Positions 9,339 to 13,398 are shown, counted from the stretch's first letter. The stretch is DNA of 16,307 nt from Bifidobacterium breve (GCA_945869505.1 CAMBOZ010000022.1:1-16307), one strand, 5' to 3'. Notes: generated from the sequence alone by a model not told the origin. Numbers and translations: made by a program.

Positions 9339-9363
9339 CCCCGCCATTGCTGACGGGGCTTTT
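9339..9363. terminator. Bidirectional terminator-like hairpin
   Basis: CCCCGCCATTGCTGACGGGG folds with a 5-bp GC stem plus two inner pairs and is followed by a short T run on + (CTTTTCG). On the minus strand it is followed by TTTTCTCTTT. The same 20-mer occurs at 10191. Here it does not follow a gene on either strand. It sits between the oxidoreductase promoter and a tRNA remnant, so it may be a relic of duplication or an insulator. Confidence 0.5.
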
Positions 9364-9403
9364 CGCTGTGCTCTGGATAGAGCGCACACCAATGACTAAG
9401 GTA
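9362..9403 (+). pseudogene. Truncated tRNA-like remnant (5' half)
   Basis: TTCGCTGT, a GCTC...GGATAGAGC D-arm and CCAATGACTAAGG follow the same order as in the tRNA-like gene at 9511, with small deletions in the D-arm. The T-arm and 3' acceptor strand are absent, so this cannot fold as a tRNA. It directly follows the hairpin at 9339, the same arrangement as at 10191-10287. The rest of 9404-9510 is AT-rich and shows only a weak possible promoter for the next tRNA. Confidence 0.55.
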
Positions 9404-9510
9404 GAAAAATTGTATCGAAGATTTAGGTGATTTTTCAATCTTAAAAGATATACACAAGAAATGTTTTTACCGATTTTGCGGTGCTTGTTTGAACTACTTT
9501 CCGCTCGTGT

Positions 9511-9586
9511 CTCGCTGTAGCTCAGCGGATAGAGCGCGCCAATGACTAAGGCGAGGTCGCGGGTTCGAACCCCGCCAGCGAGACCA
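9511..9586 (+). tRNA. tRNA-like gene with abnormal anticodon arm (nominal anticodon GAC, Val)
   Basis: The 73-nt body has a perfect 7-bp acceptor stem (CTCGCTG with CAGCGAG), U8, a 4-bp D stem (GCTC/GAGC) with A14, G18G19 and A21, a 5-bp T stem (GCGGG/CCCGC) with TTCGAAC loop, discriminator A at 9583 and an encoded CCA (9584-9586). The anticodon arm is odd. The stem CGCCA/AGGCG has an A-A mismatch at its last pair. The 7-nt loop ATGACTA has U33, which gives anticodon GAC at 9544-9546, but a U at position 37 where a purine is almost universal. Seen otherwise, it is a 4-bp stem with a 9-nt loop. The first pair C1-G72 is also uncommon. Structure says tRNA, but amino-acid identity is uncertain. 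A terminator follows at once. Confidence 0.65.
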
Positions 9587-9593
9587 CACCTTG

Positions 9594-9634
9594 GAAGCCC
9601 CGGGAATTAGTCACCTGGGGCTTCTTTGTTTTAA
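9594..9634 (+). terminator. Rho-independent terminator of the tRNA-like gene
   Basis: GAAGCCCC (9594-9601) pairs with GGGGCTTC (9617-9624), and three further inner pairs extend the stem to about 11 bp. A T-rich tail (TTCTTTGTTTTAATTT) follows. It starts 7 nt after the encoded CCA. Confidence 0.8.
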
Positions 9635-9675
9635 TTTGTTTAACTTAGCGTGCGGGCGTTGTCTACAGAAAGCAC

Positions 9676-9681
9676 TAAACT
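9676..9681 (+). promoter_or_regulatory. -10 element (TAAACT) of the DinB-family gene
   Basis: TAAACT ends 6 nt before the ATG at 9688. The same hexamer at the same distance precedes the gene at 10988. No Shine-Dalgarno is present between it and the ATG, so a leaderless transcript is expected. Confidence 0.55.
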
Positions 9682-9687
9682 CATTAC

Positions 9688-10170
9688 ATGACGTTAAATC
9701 TTGAGCGCGCATTAAGACATATGTCTTGGGCTAACAAAGAGATTTACAAGCTAATTGCCCAACTGCCAGATGAGGCACTCAATGCTTATGCCACAGATCC
9801 AGAATGGACAGTCGGTGAAATCCTGCGCCATGTCGCGTTCTCATCAGGAGCGCTCGGCGCAAGGCTCAAGGAAGCAGATACGGTGGCGGTGGATCGTCCA
9901 AAGACGATGAAAGAACTATTAGCGATCACAAAGCAGTTGCAAGCAAACGATGCAGAACTACTTCAACTTGCCAATATCGCAGATGAAAAAATCGCGGTAA
10001 TGCGCAAAGGAGTGACCACGTACTGGATGCGCTCGACAATTGTTACCCAAGCAATTCACCACGCAACTGAACATCGTGCCCAAGTTGTTTCAGCGCTGGA
10101 AGCAAAAGGCTTCAAAGAAGTAAACCTTGATAATTTCTCTGTATGGGAACACGAAATCAGCCAAAGATAG
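9688..10170 (+). CDS. DinB-family putative metal-dependent protein
   Basis: The 160-aa protein has the length and pattern of the DinB/YfiT four-helix bundle. The N-terminal helix includes RHMSWANKEIYKLI (10-23). WTVGEILRHVAFSSG (40-54) carries the first likely metal ligand, His48. The last helix, IHHATEHRAQVVSALEAKG (123-141), carries an H-x3-H pair at His125 and His129. These three histidines form the usual DinB metal site. Family members include thiol-dependent transferases and proteins of unknown activity, and nothing here fixes the substrate. No signal peptide or membrane segment is seen. The gene stands alone with its own -10 and terminator, between a tRNA-like gene and its degraded relative. 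Confidence 0.8.
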   Translation: MTLNLERALRHMSWANKEIYKLIAQLPDEALNAYATDPEWTVGEILRHVAFSSGALGARLKEADTVAVDRPKTMKELLAITKQLQANDAELLQLANIADEKIAVMRKGVTTYWMRSTIVTQAIHHATEHRAQVVSALEAKGFKEVNLDNFSVWEHEISQR

Positions 10171-10190
10171 CTTCGATTTAAAGGAGAAAT

Positions 10191-10215
10191 CCCCGCCATT
10201 GCTGACGGGGTTTTT
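10191..10215 (+). terminator. Rho-independent terminator of the DinB-family gene
   Basis: CCCCGCCATTGCTGACGGGG folds into a GC hairpin and is followed by TTTTT. It lies 20 nt after the DinB stop codon. It is identical over 20 nt to the hairpin at 9339. Confidence 0.8.
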
Positions 10216-10287
10216 CGCTGTAGCTCAATATTGGAAAGCACCCCTCCAACTAAGGGAAGTGTAGCGGGTTCGAATCCCCTCAGCGGT
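10214..10287 (+). pseudogene. Degenerate tRNA pseudogene
   Basis: TTCGCTG / CAGCGGT forms a six-pair acceptor stem with one G-U pair and a T-T mismatch at the end. TA and GCTC follow, then CCAACTAAGGG at the anticodon arm and GCGGGTTCGAAT at the T-arm, so the gene clearly descends from a tRNA close to the one at 9511. The D stem keeps only three pairs, U33 is replaced by C, the T stem has a C-C mismatch and a G-T pair, and no CCA follows. It is very unlikely to be functional. A terminator-like hairpin still follows it. Confidence 0.6.
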
Positions 10288-10302
10288 ATGCACCACAAAG
10301 TG

Positions 10303-10336
10303 GCCTCACGCAAGTTACGTGGGGCTTCTTTGTTTT
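10303..10336 (+). terminator. Terminator-like hairpin after the tRNA pseudogene
   Basis: GCCTCACG (10303-10310) pairs with CGTGGGGC (10318-10325) with one G-U pair, and TTCTTTGTTTT follows. The tail matches that of the terminator at 9594-9634, so the tRNA and terminator seem to have been duplicated together. The stem might also stop convergent minus-strand transcripts, although no T run lies on that side. Confidence 0.6.
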
Positions 10337-10345
10337 AACTTTTCT

Positions 10346-10468
10346 CTACTCGAAATCTCCGCCACGACCAGTAAGGCGCTTGGGGTTTTTTCGGGGACGG
10401 TCCACACGCGTTGCCAGAGCTATGACCGCAATCGCATAGATGGCAATAATCGCAAAACCGATCTTCAT
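10346..10468 (-). CDS. 40-aa single-span membrane microprotein
   Basis: ATG at 10468 begins 3 nt after the TAA of the preceding membrane-protein gene, and TAAGGAATG provides a ribosome site overlapping that stop. The frame runs to TAG 10346-10348. Residues 2-19 (KIGFAIIAIYAIAVIALA) form one hydrophobic helix, followed by a strongly basic tail rich in Arg/Lys/Pro and ending GRGGDFE. The positive residues on the C-terminal side suggest a cytoplasmic tail. The tight spacing implies translational coupling and perhaps a partnership with the 124-aa protein. No family is recognised. It lies below common annotation length cut-offs. Confidence 0.6.
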   Translation of the reverse strand: MKIGFAIIAIYAIAVIALATRVDRPRKNPKRLTGRGGDFE

Positions 10469-10471
10469 TCC

Positions 10472-10846
10472 TTAACCTAGAACTGCCCAGGTAACGAGTG
10501 CGAAGATTGCGATTCCTAAACCGACAATTGCAATTGCTGAAAGTGAAAGTAGTCCACGTGAATCAGCGATTTTTTCGGCGAGAGCAGATTTCTTTTCTAC
10601 TTTGCGTAGATCTACGAGAAGCGCTTCACCTTCGCGAACTGCGGCGTATTGGCTAATGATTGCCAAAATGCCTGTCGCTGCAGCAACGCCAAGAGCTAAA
10701 TATTTGGTGGCATCGTTTGCGGTCTCGAACTTACCGAATGCTGCAAGTACTGTGATCGCAATCAAAACTAGTGCTGGTGCAACCTGGGCTTGAATAACTT
10801 GGGTGCGGGATTTATGCCAAAGCTGAAGTAGTGATTTTTCGTCCAT
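10472..10846 (-). CDS. Three-helix membrane protein of unknown function (124 aa)
   Basis: The start at 10846 is chosen because GGAGAGG lies 8 nt upstream. A longer open frame reaches 10975, but its extra 43 residues are not hydrophobic and cover the likely promoter. The protein has a short polar N terminus (MDEKSLLQLWHKSRTQ) and hydrophobic segments at about 20-40, 50-72 and 98-123, which ends near VTWAVLG at the C terminus. A charged stretch (EGEALLVDLRKVEKKSALAEK) lies between the second and third segments. I do not recognise a family. It is followed by the 40-aa microprotein, probably on the same transcript. A GATAAT hexamer at 10872-10877 (minus) may be its -10. Confidence 0.75.
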   Translation of the reverse strand: MDEKSLLQLWHKSRTQVIQAQVAPALVLIAITVLAAFGKFETANDATKYLALGVAAATGILAIISQYAAVREGEALLVDLRKVEKKSALAEKIADSRGLLSLSAIAIVGLGIAIFALVTWAVLG

Positions 10847-10975
10847 TTTAGTTTCCTCTCCAAGAAACTTAATTATCCATACCGGATAAGGAAAGGTTAC
10901 GCGAGGGTTAGCGCAAGCGCGCTGTGAAAAGGGTGGGAATTCTGGCTTGAGCGTGCTGTTATCCAGGAGTTCCAA

Positions 10976-10981
10976 TAAACT
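10976..10981 (+). promoter_or_regulatory. -10 element (TAAACT) of the cytochrome b5-like gene
   Basis: TAAACT ends 6 nt before ATG 10988. The only Shine-Dalgarno-like AGGAG nearby (about 10966) is 18 nt from the ATG, too far to work, which favours leaderless initiation. Confidence 0.5.
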
Positions 10982-10987
10982 TTACCT

Positions 10988-11608
10988 ATGAAAAAGACTT
11001 TTACCGCCTTTGCTCTGGCCTTGGCACTTTCGATTGTTGTTGCGCCGGAATCATCTGCTTCCGTTAAAGCGGGAGCGGCTTGCAAGACGGCGGGGCTGGT
11101 AAATATCACAGGTGGATTGAAGTACGCCTGTGAGAAGAAGAGCGGCAAGTTAACTTGGAGCAAGGGCGTTGCGTGCAAGGCGGGCCTTACAAACATTACA
11201 AGTGGATTTCGATACACCTGTGTGAAGAAGAGTGGCAAGTTGGTTTGGGTTAAGGGCGCTGCAGTGAAGCCAAGCGTTAGTGCTTCACCAACTGCGAGTG
11301 CTTCACCAAGTGCAAGTGCAAGCGCTACACCGAAACCAAGTGTTACACCTACTGCGGCAGCAACAGTTGCTGCGGGATACACAATGGCGCAGGTGAAGGC
11401 AAATAAGAGCGCTTCAAAGTGCTGGTCTGTGATCAACGAAAAAGTTTATGACTTAACAGCTTGGATAAATGCGCATCCTGGCGGATCTGGAGCGATTGTT
11501 TCTTTGTGCGGTACTGATGGAACTCAAGATTTTCTTGCAATGCACCGGAATCAAAGTAAGCCAGAATCTCGTTTGAGTTCTTATTTGTTGGGGCCGTTAG
11601 CCAAGTAG
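10988..11608 (+). CDS. Secreted cytochrome b5-fold heme protein with twin Cys repeats
   Basis: The 206-aa protein begins with a signal peptide (KK, a hydrophobic core to residue 19, probable cleavage after SSA at 22-24). Two 31-32-residue repeats follow (about 29-60 and 61-90), each with two cysteines and the pattern C-K...L-x-N-I-T-x-G-x-x-Y-x-C-x-K-K-S-G-K-L-x-W-x-K-G. A Ser/Ala/Pro/Thr-rich linker spans 93-128. The C-terminal domain (130-206) is cytochrome b5-like: VYDLTAWINAHPGG holds the axial His163 of HPGG, and His186 in AMHRNQ is the likely second ligand. Cys145 and Cys174 could form a disulfide. It is probably an exported b-type electron carrier or heme protein attached to the surface through the repeats. 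The partner is unknown. Confidence 0.85.
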   Translation: MKKTFTAFALALALSIVVAPESSASVKAGAACKTAGLVNITGGLKYACEKKSGKLTWSKGVACKAGLTNITSGFRYTCVKKSGKLVWVKGAAVKPSVSASPTASASPSASASATPKPSVTPTAAATVAAGYTMAQVKANKSASKCWSVINEKVYDLTAWINAHPGGSGAIVSLCGTDGTQDFLAMHRNQSKPESRLSSYLLGPLAK

Positions 11609-11678
11609 TTACTGAAAGTAGTTTAAATAATTTTAAGAAATTGATTAAAAGTTTATGTTTTTAATATATATTTAGTGA

Positions 11679-11710
11679 GACCGCGCCGGAGTGCCAAAAC
11701 CGACGCGGCC
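11679..11710 (-). terminator. Long GC-rich 3' hairpin, copy 1
   Basis: GACCGCGCCGG (11679-11689) and CCGACGCGGCC (11700-11710) form an 11-bp stem with two G-U pairs in the minus-strand RNA and a 10-nt loop. It begins 12 nt after the small gene's stop. No U run follows, only AU-rich sequence, so it may terminate transcription weakly or protect the RNA 3' end. Copy 2 is the same except for one loop base. Confidence 0.5.
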
Positions 11711-11722
11711 GCCGTATGCGAA

Positions 11723-11839
11723 TCAGCGATCTTCTGGATCGGTCTCATTGTTTTTACGACGAGCTCTTCGCAATTCCCATACACGTAGTATGAGATTGGC
11801 TAAGGCAACGGCTAGCGTTGCCCAATCTCTGAAGTTCAT
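11723..11839 (-). CDS. 38-aa hydrophobic/basic small protein, repeat copy 1
   Basis: The frame runs from ATG 11839 to TGA 11723-11725. The protein has an amphipathic or hydrophobic stretch, DWATLAVALANLILRVW (5-21), then a basic patch ELRRARRK (22-29) and a polar acidic tail ending DPEDR. A paralogue of exactly the same length lies in the second repeat and shares 19 of 38 residues, with conservative changes in the hydrophobic part. This supports it being translated. A strong GGAGAAAGGAG lies upstream, 10 nt from this ATG and 5 nt from an earlier ATG that opens a two-codon frame. It may be a membrane-active peptide, possibly a type I toxin. That role is inference from architecture only. Confidence 0.6.
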   Translation of the reverse strand: MNFRDWATLAVALANLILRVWELRRARRKNNETDPEDR

Positions 11840-11844
11840 TTCAT
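11836..11844 (-). promoter_or_regulatory. Two-codon minicistron ATGAAATGA overlapping the small-protein start, copy 1
   Basis: ATG-AAA-TGA begins 5 nt after the AGGAG at 11850-11854, the better Shine-Dalgarno spacing. Its last bases overlap the ATG of the 38-aa frame (ATGA junction). Ribosomes would finish the dipeptide and could restart on the small gene. The same nine bases are at 12695-12703. Confidence 0.5.
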
Positions 11845-11863
11845 CTGCACTCCTTTCTCCATT

Positions 11864-11916
11864 CTCAGCCGGCGGCTGAGAAATCAAATGTTTCGCTGGC
11901 GGCGTGCATTTGATTT
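11864..11916 (-). promoter_or_regulatory. Two leader hairpins upstream of the small gene, copy 1
   Basis: The first is CTCAGCCGGCGGCTGAG (11864-11880), a 7-bp stem with a 3-nt loop, 9 nt upstream of the Shine-Dalgarno. The second is AAATCAAATG (11881-11890) with CATTTGATTT (11907-11916), a perfect 10-bp stem around the 16-nt loop at 11891-11906. The loop is identical in copy 2 while the stems differ in length. The pattern fits a structured 5' leader that controls translation or stability. Confidence 0.5.
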
Positions 11917-11985
11917 GAAGGTAAGGATTAAGGCGTGCGAAAGATAATTCTTAATGCTGTGTGTGATTACTGGGTTTTGCTAAGT

Positions 11986-11994
11986 TGTGGATAA
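11986..11994 (-). promoter_or_regulatory. Perfect DnaA-box sequence (TTATCCACA), copy 1
   Basis: Read on the minus strand this is TTATCCACA, the E. coli high-affinity DnaA box. It overlaps one of two AGAATTATC motifs in the repeat (11943-11951 and 11990-11998). A single box does not make an origin, but it is kept in the second repeat at the same place. Confidence 0.4.
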
Positions 11995-12068
11995 TTCTCA
12001 AAGATGCGCCTCAAGGGATAGTTGTCGGTGGGCGGGGATAGGTTTATCGGTGAGCGAAGGGTTGAAGA

Positions 12069-12467
12069 ATGTTTGAACTATTGGCTTTGGTTGCGATTAT
12101 TTACTTATTTATCAATCGTAAGAAGCGATCTCGTAAGGTGCGGGGGATTGATGCTGAACTTCGCGAACTTGTAGAAAGTACATATCACTCCGATGCGATG
12201 GCGGCTGAGATAAAGGGTTATCTGCTCTCGGTTGTGGCCGATGATCGCGATGGAGCGGAAAAGTTTTCGGATGCGCGAATTGCGCAGGCGCAATCTATTT
12301 TGGATCGCGCAGGGCCGGCCGCTTTCTATTGGATGAGCGAGATCGCAACGCAGTTGGCTGTTCTATCTGCGGCGAAGATAAATGGAATGGGTACAAACGT
12401 TGAAGCCCAACTTGGTTCAGTTGGTATTACACCTGATGCCGTTGTGCGAGTGGTTGTTAAAGGTTAG
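12069..12467 (+). CDS. Membrane-anchored protein of unknown function (132 aa) between the repeats
   Basis: The protein starts with one hydrophobic segment, FELLALVAIIYLFI (2-15), followed at once by basic RKKRSRKVR. It would therefore be held in the membrane by its N terminus with the remaining 110 residues in the cytoplasm. The body is helical and charged to about residue 115, then ends in GITPDAVVRVVVKG. No motif is recognised. A GAAGGG lies 7 nt before ATG 12069. TAGGTT at 12039-12044 may be its -10, in which case it has a short leader, unlike the leaderless genes nearby. The direct repeats begin 44 nt after its stop and end 69 nt before its start. Confidence 0.7.
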   Translation: MFELLALVAIIYLFINRKKRSRKVRGIDAELRELVESTYHSDAMAAEIKGYLLSVVADDRDGAEKFSDARIAQAQSILDRAGPAAFYWMSEIATQLAVLSAAKINGMGTNVEAQLGSVGITPDAVVRVVVKG

Positions 12468-12471
12468 ATAC

Positions 12472-12493
12472 TCTCAGTAACTAGAGTGTTTAT
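12472..12493 (+). terminator. Weak hairpin after the 132-aa gene
   Basis: ACTCT and AGAGT form a 5-bp stem around an 8-nt loop, followed by GTTTAT. It lies just after the stop codon. The stem is short and the T run poor, so termination is only possible. Confidence 0.3.
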
Positions 12494-12537
12494 AACTAAG
12501 TGATTTACTTTTTATGTTTTTAATATATATTTAGTGA

Positions 12538-12569
12538 GACCGCGCCGGGGTGCCAAAACCGACGCGGCC
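12538..12569 (-). terminator. Long GC-rich 3' hairpin, copy 2
   Basis: The stem is identical to copy 1 (11 bp, 10-nt loop) and lies 12 nt after the stop codon of the second small gene. One loop base differs. Confidence 0.5.
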
Positions 12570-12581
12570 GCCAAATGCGAT

Positions 12582-12698
12582 TTAGTGATCGCTGAGATCG
12601 GGCCCGCCGTTTCCACGGCGGGTTCTTCGCATTTCCACATATCTAAATACGAGGTCGGCTAAGGCAACGACAAGCGTTACCCAATCTAAGGTTCTCAT
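12582..12698 (-). CDS. 38-aa hydrophobic/basic small protein, repeat copy 2
   Basis: The frame runs from ATG 12698 to TAA 12582-12584. The hydrophobic part DWVTLVVALADLVFRYV (5-21) and the basic patch EMRRTRR (22-28) align with copy 1 without a gap, while the first four residues and the tail (GNGGPDLSDH) differ. The open frame continues upstream to 12767, but that part covers the Shine-Dalgarno and leader hairpin and is not open in copy 1, so the short start is preferred. AGGAG lies 10 nt upstream of this ATG and 5 nt upstream of the minicistron ATG. An 8-bp hairpin (12603-12622) lies within the coding sequence and is absent from copy 1. Confidence 0.6.
   Translation of the reverse strand: MRTLDWVTLVVALADLVFRYVEMRRTRRGNGGPDLSDH
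12603..12627 (+). promoter_or_regulatory. Perfect hairpin inside small gene copy 2
   Basis: CCCGCCGT (12603-12610) and ACGGCGGG (12615-12622) enclose TTCC. On the + strand TTCTT follows, so it could end an antisense RNA running across the small gene. Copy 1 has no equivalent, which weakens that idea. Confidence 0.35.
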
Positions 12699-12703
12699 TT
12701 CAT
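12695..12703 (-). promoter_or_regulatory. Two-codon minicistron ATGAAATGA, copy 2
   Basis: The sequence and spacing match copy 1: AGGAG at 12709-12713, then 5 nt, then ATG-AAA-TGA overlapping the ATG of the 38-aa frame at 12698. Confidence 0.5.
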
Positions 12704-12722
12704 TTGCACTCCTTTCTCCAGT

Positions 12723-12771
12723 CTCAGCGACGGCTGAGAGGTCAAATGTTTCGCTGGCGGCGTGCATTTGA
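12723..12771 (-). promoter_or_regulatory. Two leader hairpins upstream of the small gene, copy 2
   Basis: CTCAGCGACGGCTGAG (12723-12738) has a 6-bp stem and a 4-nt loop. TCAAATG (12742-12748) pairs with CATTTGA (12765-12771) around a 16-nt loop identical to copy 1. The bases that differ from copy 1 shorten the stems but do not break the fold. Confidence 0.5.
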
Positions 12772-12842
12772 TTGGAGCTAAGGATTAAGGCGTGCGAAAG
12801 ATAATTCTTATTGCAATCTGTGATTACTAGGTTTTGCTCAGT

Positions 12843-12851
12843 TGTGGATAA
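12843..12851 (-). promoter_or_regulatory. Perfect DnaA-box sequence (TTATCCACA), copy 2
   Basis: This is the same nonamer at the same place as in copy 1, again overlapping one of the two AGAATTATC motifs of this repeat. Confidence 0.4.
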
Positions 12852-12892
12852 TTCTCACAGTTTTACAAAGGTTCGCTTTGTTTGGCGCTTAA

Positions 12893-13354
12893 TTACTGAT
12901 GGCGGATGAACGCAGCAACTTCTGGGTTCATCTTCATTTCTGCTAACTCTTCTGGAGTTGGCAGAGTCGGACGGTCGCGTTCTAACTTAACTAAGCAGAG
13001 GAAACCAAAAACTTCATTGTCGTCGGCGCGGTATTGATGCCAAGCCCAAGGTGGAACATAGACCAGGTCGTGAATTGCCAGCGGCAGAACTTCATCCCCA
13101 ACTAAACAAGCGCCTTTGCCTTTAATCGGAATAACCAAATGCGTGTGCTCGTGCTTTTCAAGAGTTGTGTGGCCACCGGCATCTACTTCGAAGTAGCGGA
13201 CTTCCATGCCGTCTAGGTGATCTTCGCCGAATAAGACGCGGCGAGTTACATCTTTAAAAGTGGCATTGCCATCTTCATCTTTATATACGAGTTCCTCGAT
13301 ATTGCGCCAGCGATGAGGCGCATCTTGGATGACGTGGAATCTATTGTGGCTCAC
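12893..13354 (-). CDS. Single-domain cupin, putative metal-binding
   Basis: The 153-aa protein is a small beta-barrel cupin. The first cupin motif is seen in GGHTTLEKHEHTHLVIPIKGKG (60-81), with likely ligands His68, His70 and His72. The second motif is VYVPPWAWHQYRAD (98-111), with His106. The usual Glu of motif 1 is not in its standard place. Such proteins may be isomerases, dioxygenases or sensors, and the substrate cannot be told. The start is GTG 13354, supported by a perfect TATAAT 6 nt upstream. It is divergent from metY with only 44 bp between the start codons, so the two could share control. Confidence 0.85.
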   Translation of the reverse strand: MSHNRFHVIQDAPHRWRNIEELVYKDEDGNATFKDVTRRVLFGEDHLDGMEVRYFEVDAGGHTTLEKHEHTHLVIPIKGKGACLVGDEVLPLAIHDLVYVPPWAWHQYRADDNEVFGFLCLVKLERDRPTLPTPEELAEMKMNPEVAAFIRHQ

Positions 13355-13360
13355 GCGGTG

Positions 13361-13366
13361 ATTATA
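13361..13366 (-). promoter_or_regulatory. -10 element (TATAAT) of the cupin gene
   Basis: Read on the minus strand it is a perfect TATAAT followed by CACCGC and the GTG start, so the transcript should be leaderless. Confidence 0.7.
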
Positions 13367-13386
13367 GCCGTGCTCGGTACCTAGTG

Positions 13387-13392
13387 TTTAAT
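13387..13392 (+). promoter_or_regulatory. -10 element (TTTAAT) of metY
   Basis: TTTAAT matches five of six bases of TATAAT and is followed by 6 nt and ATG 13399. This decides the metY start against the GTG at 13384, which would lie upstream of the hexamer. Confidence 0.6.
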
Positions 13393-13398
13393 TGGCAT

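Larger units (their letters stand above)
11652..12000. repeat. Long direct repeat, copy 1 (349 bp)
   Basis: This segment and 12511-12857 align along their whole length, from TTTATGTTTTTAATATATAT to GTGGATAATTCTCA, with few gaps. Each holds a small minus-strand gene, two leader hairpins, a 3' hairpin, two AGAATTATC motifs and a DnaA-box sequence. The flanks of the small gene are more alike than the gene itself. No terminal inverted repeats, transposase or target duplication are visible, so it does not look like an insertion sequence. Confidence 0.9.
12511..12857. repeat. Long direct repeat, copy 2 (347 bp)
   Basis: This is the partner of 11652-12000, lying 859 nt to the right in the same orientation. 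It has the same order of parts: 3' hairpin, small minus-strand gene, minicistron, Shine-Dalgarno, two leader hairpins, two AGAATTATC motifs and a DnaA-box sequence. A recent duplication with later divergence centred on the small gene is the simplest reading. Confidence 0.9.

Noticed and set aside
9305..9457. N-terminal extension of the OYE-family protein to 9457
   Set aside because: The extra 51 residues do not resemble the family, cross the 9339 hairpin and contain the -10 hexamer TATGAT placed 6 nt before ATG 9304.
10214..10287. Second functional tRNA gene
   Set aside because: The D stem is broken, U33 is missing, the T stem has a mismatch and no CCA follows.
10847..10975. N-terminal extension of the 124-aa membrane protein to 10975
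   Set aside because: It has no ribosome site, while ATG 10846 has GGAGAGG at good distance.
12699..12767. Longer start for the second small protein at 12767
   Set aside because: The extension covers the Shine-Dalgarno and leader hairpin and the corresponding stretch in copy 1 does not stay open in that frame.
11652..12857. Insertion sequence, CRISPR or replication origin
   Set aside because: There is no transposase, no terminal inverted repeats, only two units with a gene between them, and a single DnaA box per repeat with no AT-rich unwinding cluster or dnaA/dnaN neighbours.
13384..13398. GTG start for metY at 13384
   Set aside because: It lies upstream of the TTTAAT hexamer that fits a leaderless start at ATG 13399, and the family begins at the latter.
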